This document shows, one piece after another, positions 62,945-64,000 of a stretch of 64,000 bases of DNA. The translations under genes and the position numbers were made by a program. Origin of the DNA: Streptomyces sp. NRRL F-5122 (GTDB lineage Bacteria > Actinomycetota > Actinomycetes > Streptomycetales > Streptomycetaceae); NCBI RefSeq assembly GCF_001507435.1, contig NZ_LMWH01000302.1, forward strand, positions 124,001 to 188,000. Direction: 5' to 3'. The notes under the pieces were generated by a model. That model was not told where the DNA came from and searched no databases. It saw nothing but the letters and a program-made list of their open reading frames with translations. The first letter of the stretch is position 1, and each line of letters opens with the position of its first letter.

Positions 62945-64000
62945 TCAGTGATGGAAACTCGTGGCCTTCTGCTTGTCGCGGGTCCATGGGTGGGGCTGCC
63001 GCCGCAGTGCCGGAAGCACCCGGTCGAGGTCCTCGAGGAACAGGGCGGCGAGGTCCGTCGAGAAGCCGTTGCGGCACACGATCCGCAGCACGCACAGGTC
63101 CTCGCGATTGGCCGGGAACGTGTACGCGGGGACCAGCCAGCCGAACTCGCGCATGCGCCGGGACACGTCGAAGACGTCGTACGCCTGCACATCCGGTGCG
63201 GTGGTGAAGGCGAAGACCGGCAACTGGTCCCCGCGGGTGAGCAGTTCGAAGTCGCCCAGCGCCTCGATGCGGTGGGCGAGCCCCTGCGCCACGGTCCGCG
63301 CGGCCTGCTGGACCGCGCGGTAGCCGTCCTTGCCGAGCCGCAGGAACGTGTAGTACTGCGCCACGACCTGGGCGCCGGGCCGGGAGAAGTTGAGCGCGAA
63401 GGTCGGCATGTCGCCGCCCAGATAGTTGACCCGGAAGACCAGTTCCTCGGGGAGGGCCTCCTGGTCCCGCCACAGCGCCCAGCCCACACCCGGATAGACG
63501 AGGCCGTACTTGTGGCCGGAGGTGTTGATCGACGCGACCCGCGGCAGCCGGAAGTCCCACACCAGGTCCGGGTCGAGGAAGGGCGCGATCATGCCCCCGG
63601 ACGCGCCGTCGACGTGCACGGGGATGTCCAGGCCCGTGCGCTCCTGAAGGTCGTCCAGGGCCGCGCACAGCTCGGCGATCGGCTCGTAGGATCCGTCGAA
63701 GGTGGATCCGAGGATGCCCACGACGCCGATCGTGTTCTCGTCGCACAGGTCGACGGCCGCCTGCGGGTCCAGATGGAACCGGTCGCCCTCCATGGGCACC
63801 TGGCGCGCCTCGACCTCCCAGAAGTTGCAGAACTTGTCCCAGCAGACCTGTACGTTCACGCCCATGACCAGGTTGGGGCGGGCGTCCGCGGACGGGTAGC
63901 GGTTCGCGTTGCGCCGGGCCCAGCGCCGCTTCAGCGCCATTCCGGCGAGCATGCAGGCCTCACTGGAGCCGGTCGTCGAACAGCCCACCGCGGACTCCGG
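62945..64000 (-). CDS. Glutamate decarboxylase, 3' part (cut by window edge)
   Basis: 351 codons visible; the frame runs off the right edge, so the N-terminal 110-120 residues are missing (family about 465 aa). PLP-dependent group II decarboxylase: VGCSTTGSSEACMLAGMALK, PVHVDGASGGMIAPF, and SINTSGHKYGLVYPG, whose lysine binds PLP. The C-terminal end (WTRDKQKATSFHH) resembles the pH-sensing tail of GadB. It converts glutamate to GABA and uses up a proton, giving acid resistance. No antiporter gene is visible on this side. Confidence 0.93.
   Translation of the reverse strand, partial: PESAVGCSTTGSSEACMLAGMALKRRWARRNANRYPSADARPNLVMGVNVQVCWDKFCNFWEVEARQVPMEGDRFHLDPQAAVDLCDENTIGVVGILGSTFDGSYEPIAELCAALDDLQERTGLDIPVHVDGASGGMIAPFLDPDLVWDFRLPRVASINTSGHKYGLVYPGVGWALWRDQEALPEELVFRVNYLGGDMPTFALNFSRPGAQVVAQYYTFLRLGKDGYRAVQQAARTVAQGLAHRIEALGDFELLTRGDQLPVFAFTTAPDVQAYDVFDVSRRMREFGWLVPAYTFPANREDLCVLRIVCRNGFSTDLAALFLEDLDRVLPALRRQPHPWTRDKQKATSFHH

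Noticed and set aside
1..64000. CRISPR arrays, insertion sequences, attachment sites or phage
   Set aside because: I found no regularly spaced repeats, transposase or integrase genes; the 'phage holin family' protein is a chromosomal family conserved in synteny.

Overview
This window is a high-GC actinobacterial chromosome segment, almost certainly Streptomyces. The evidence is pervasive G/C at third codon positions, GTG and TTG starts, a near-identical bldG, an MFS-thymidylate kinase fusion, SARP/NB-ARC and DUF397/XRE regulators, and the gene order epoxide hydrolase - holin-like - acsA - HAD - ssd - tad - helicase - topA - tmk - holB, which is shared with S. coelicolor and M. tuberculosis. 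There is no plasmid, phage, insertion sequence or CRISPR signature.

Region 1 (1-37.8 kb) is conserved core. It runs from an epoxide hydrolase-like enzyme coupled to a holin-like membrane protein, through NhaA, AcsA (with a DasR-like operator upstream) and a SulP transporter fused to beta-carbonic anhydrase, to a polysaccharide deacetylase-like lipoprotein, then a divergent pair (MinD/CooC-like ATPase and a Fic-like protein with a broken active site) and a membrane-anchored HAD phosphatase. A divergent gap follows that holds a 6C RNA, a two-hairpin ncRNA with C-rich loops. Next is a compact tad pilus operon (ssd, tadA, tadB, tadC, Flp pilin, two TadE-like proteins) whose last gene overlaps a convergent MrfA/Hrq1-type helicase. 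Then come the BldG partner-switching pair, proton-pumping pyrophosphatase, a lipoprotein, a methyltransferase, topA, MFS-tmk, DNA polymerase III delta', a secreted peptidase and tRNA-Thr(CGU).

Region 2 (37.8-52 kb) is more variable: a SUKH protein, a Tat-secreted metallophosphoesterase/PQQ-propeller protein, a secreted LCAT-like lipase gene broken by one frameshift, a TrmH/SpoU RNA methyltransferase, a family 2 glycosyltransferase, a large AfsR-type regulator, a pol I-like polymerase, and a small HTH-Clp_N protein. The last has two copies of a TGTCAA-N7-TTGACA operator over its apparently leaderless promoter.

Region 3 (52-64 kb) holds small regulatory and stress modules: two lipoproteins; a VOC - ArsR - SRPBCC operon with duplicated operators; a DUF397 / ATP-binding anti-sigma / XRE-DUF5753 trio in which the first two genes share a conserved upstream element of about 34 bp; aldehyde dehydrogenase; a DinB-like protein; a PadR regulator followed by a DrrAB-type ABC exporter with PadR-like operators; and the 3' part of glutamate decarboxylase cut by the window edge.

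The signals most worth follow-up are the HTH-Clp_N autoregulation layout, the shared DUF397/anti-sigma element, the 6C RNA next to ssd, 14-nt tandem repeats in front of the pilin gene, the palindrome at the Fic-like start, and the frameshifted lipase.
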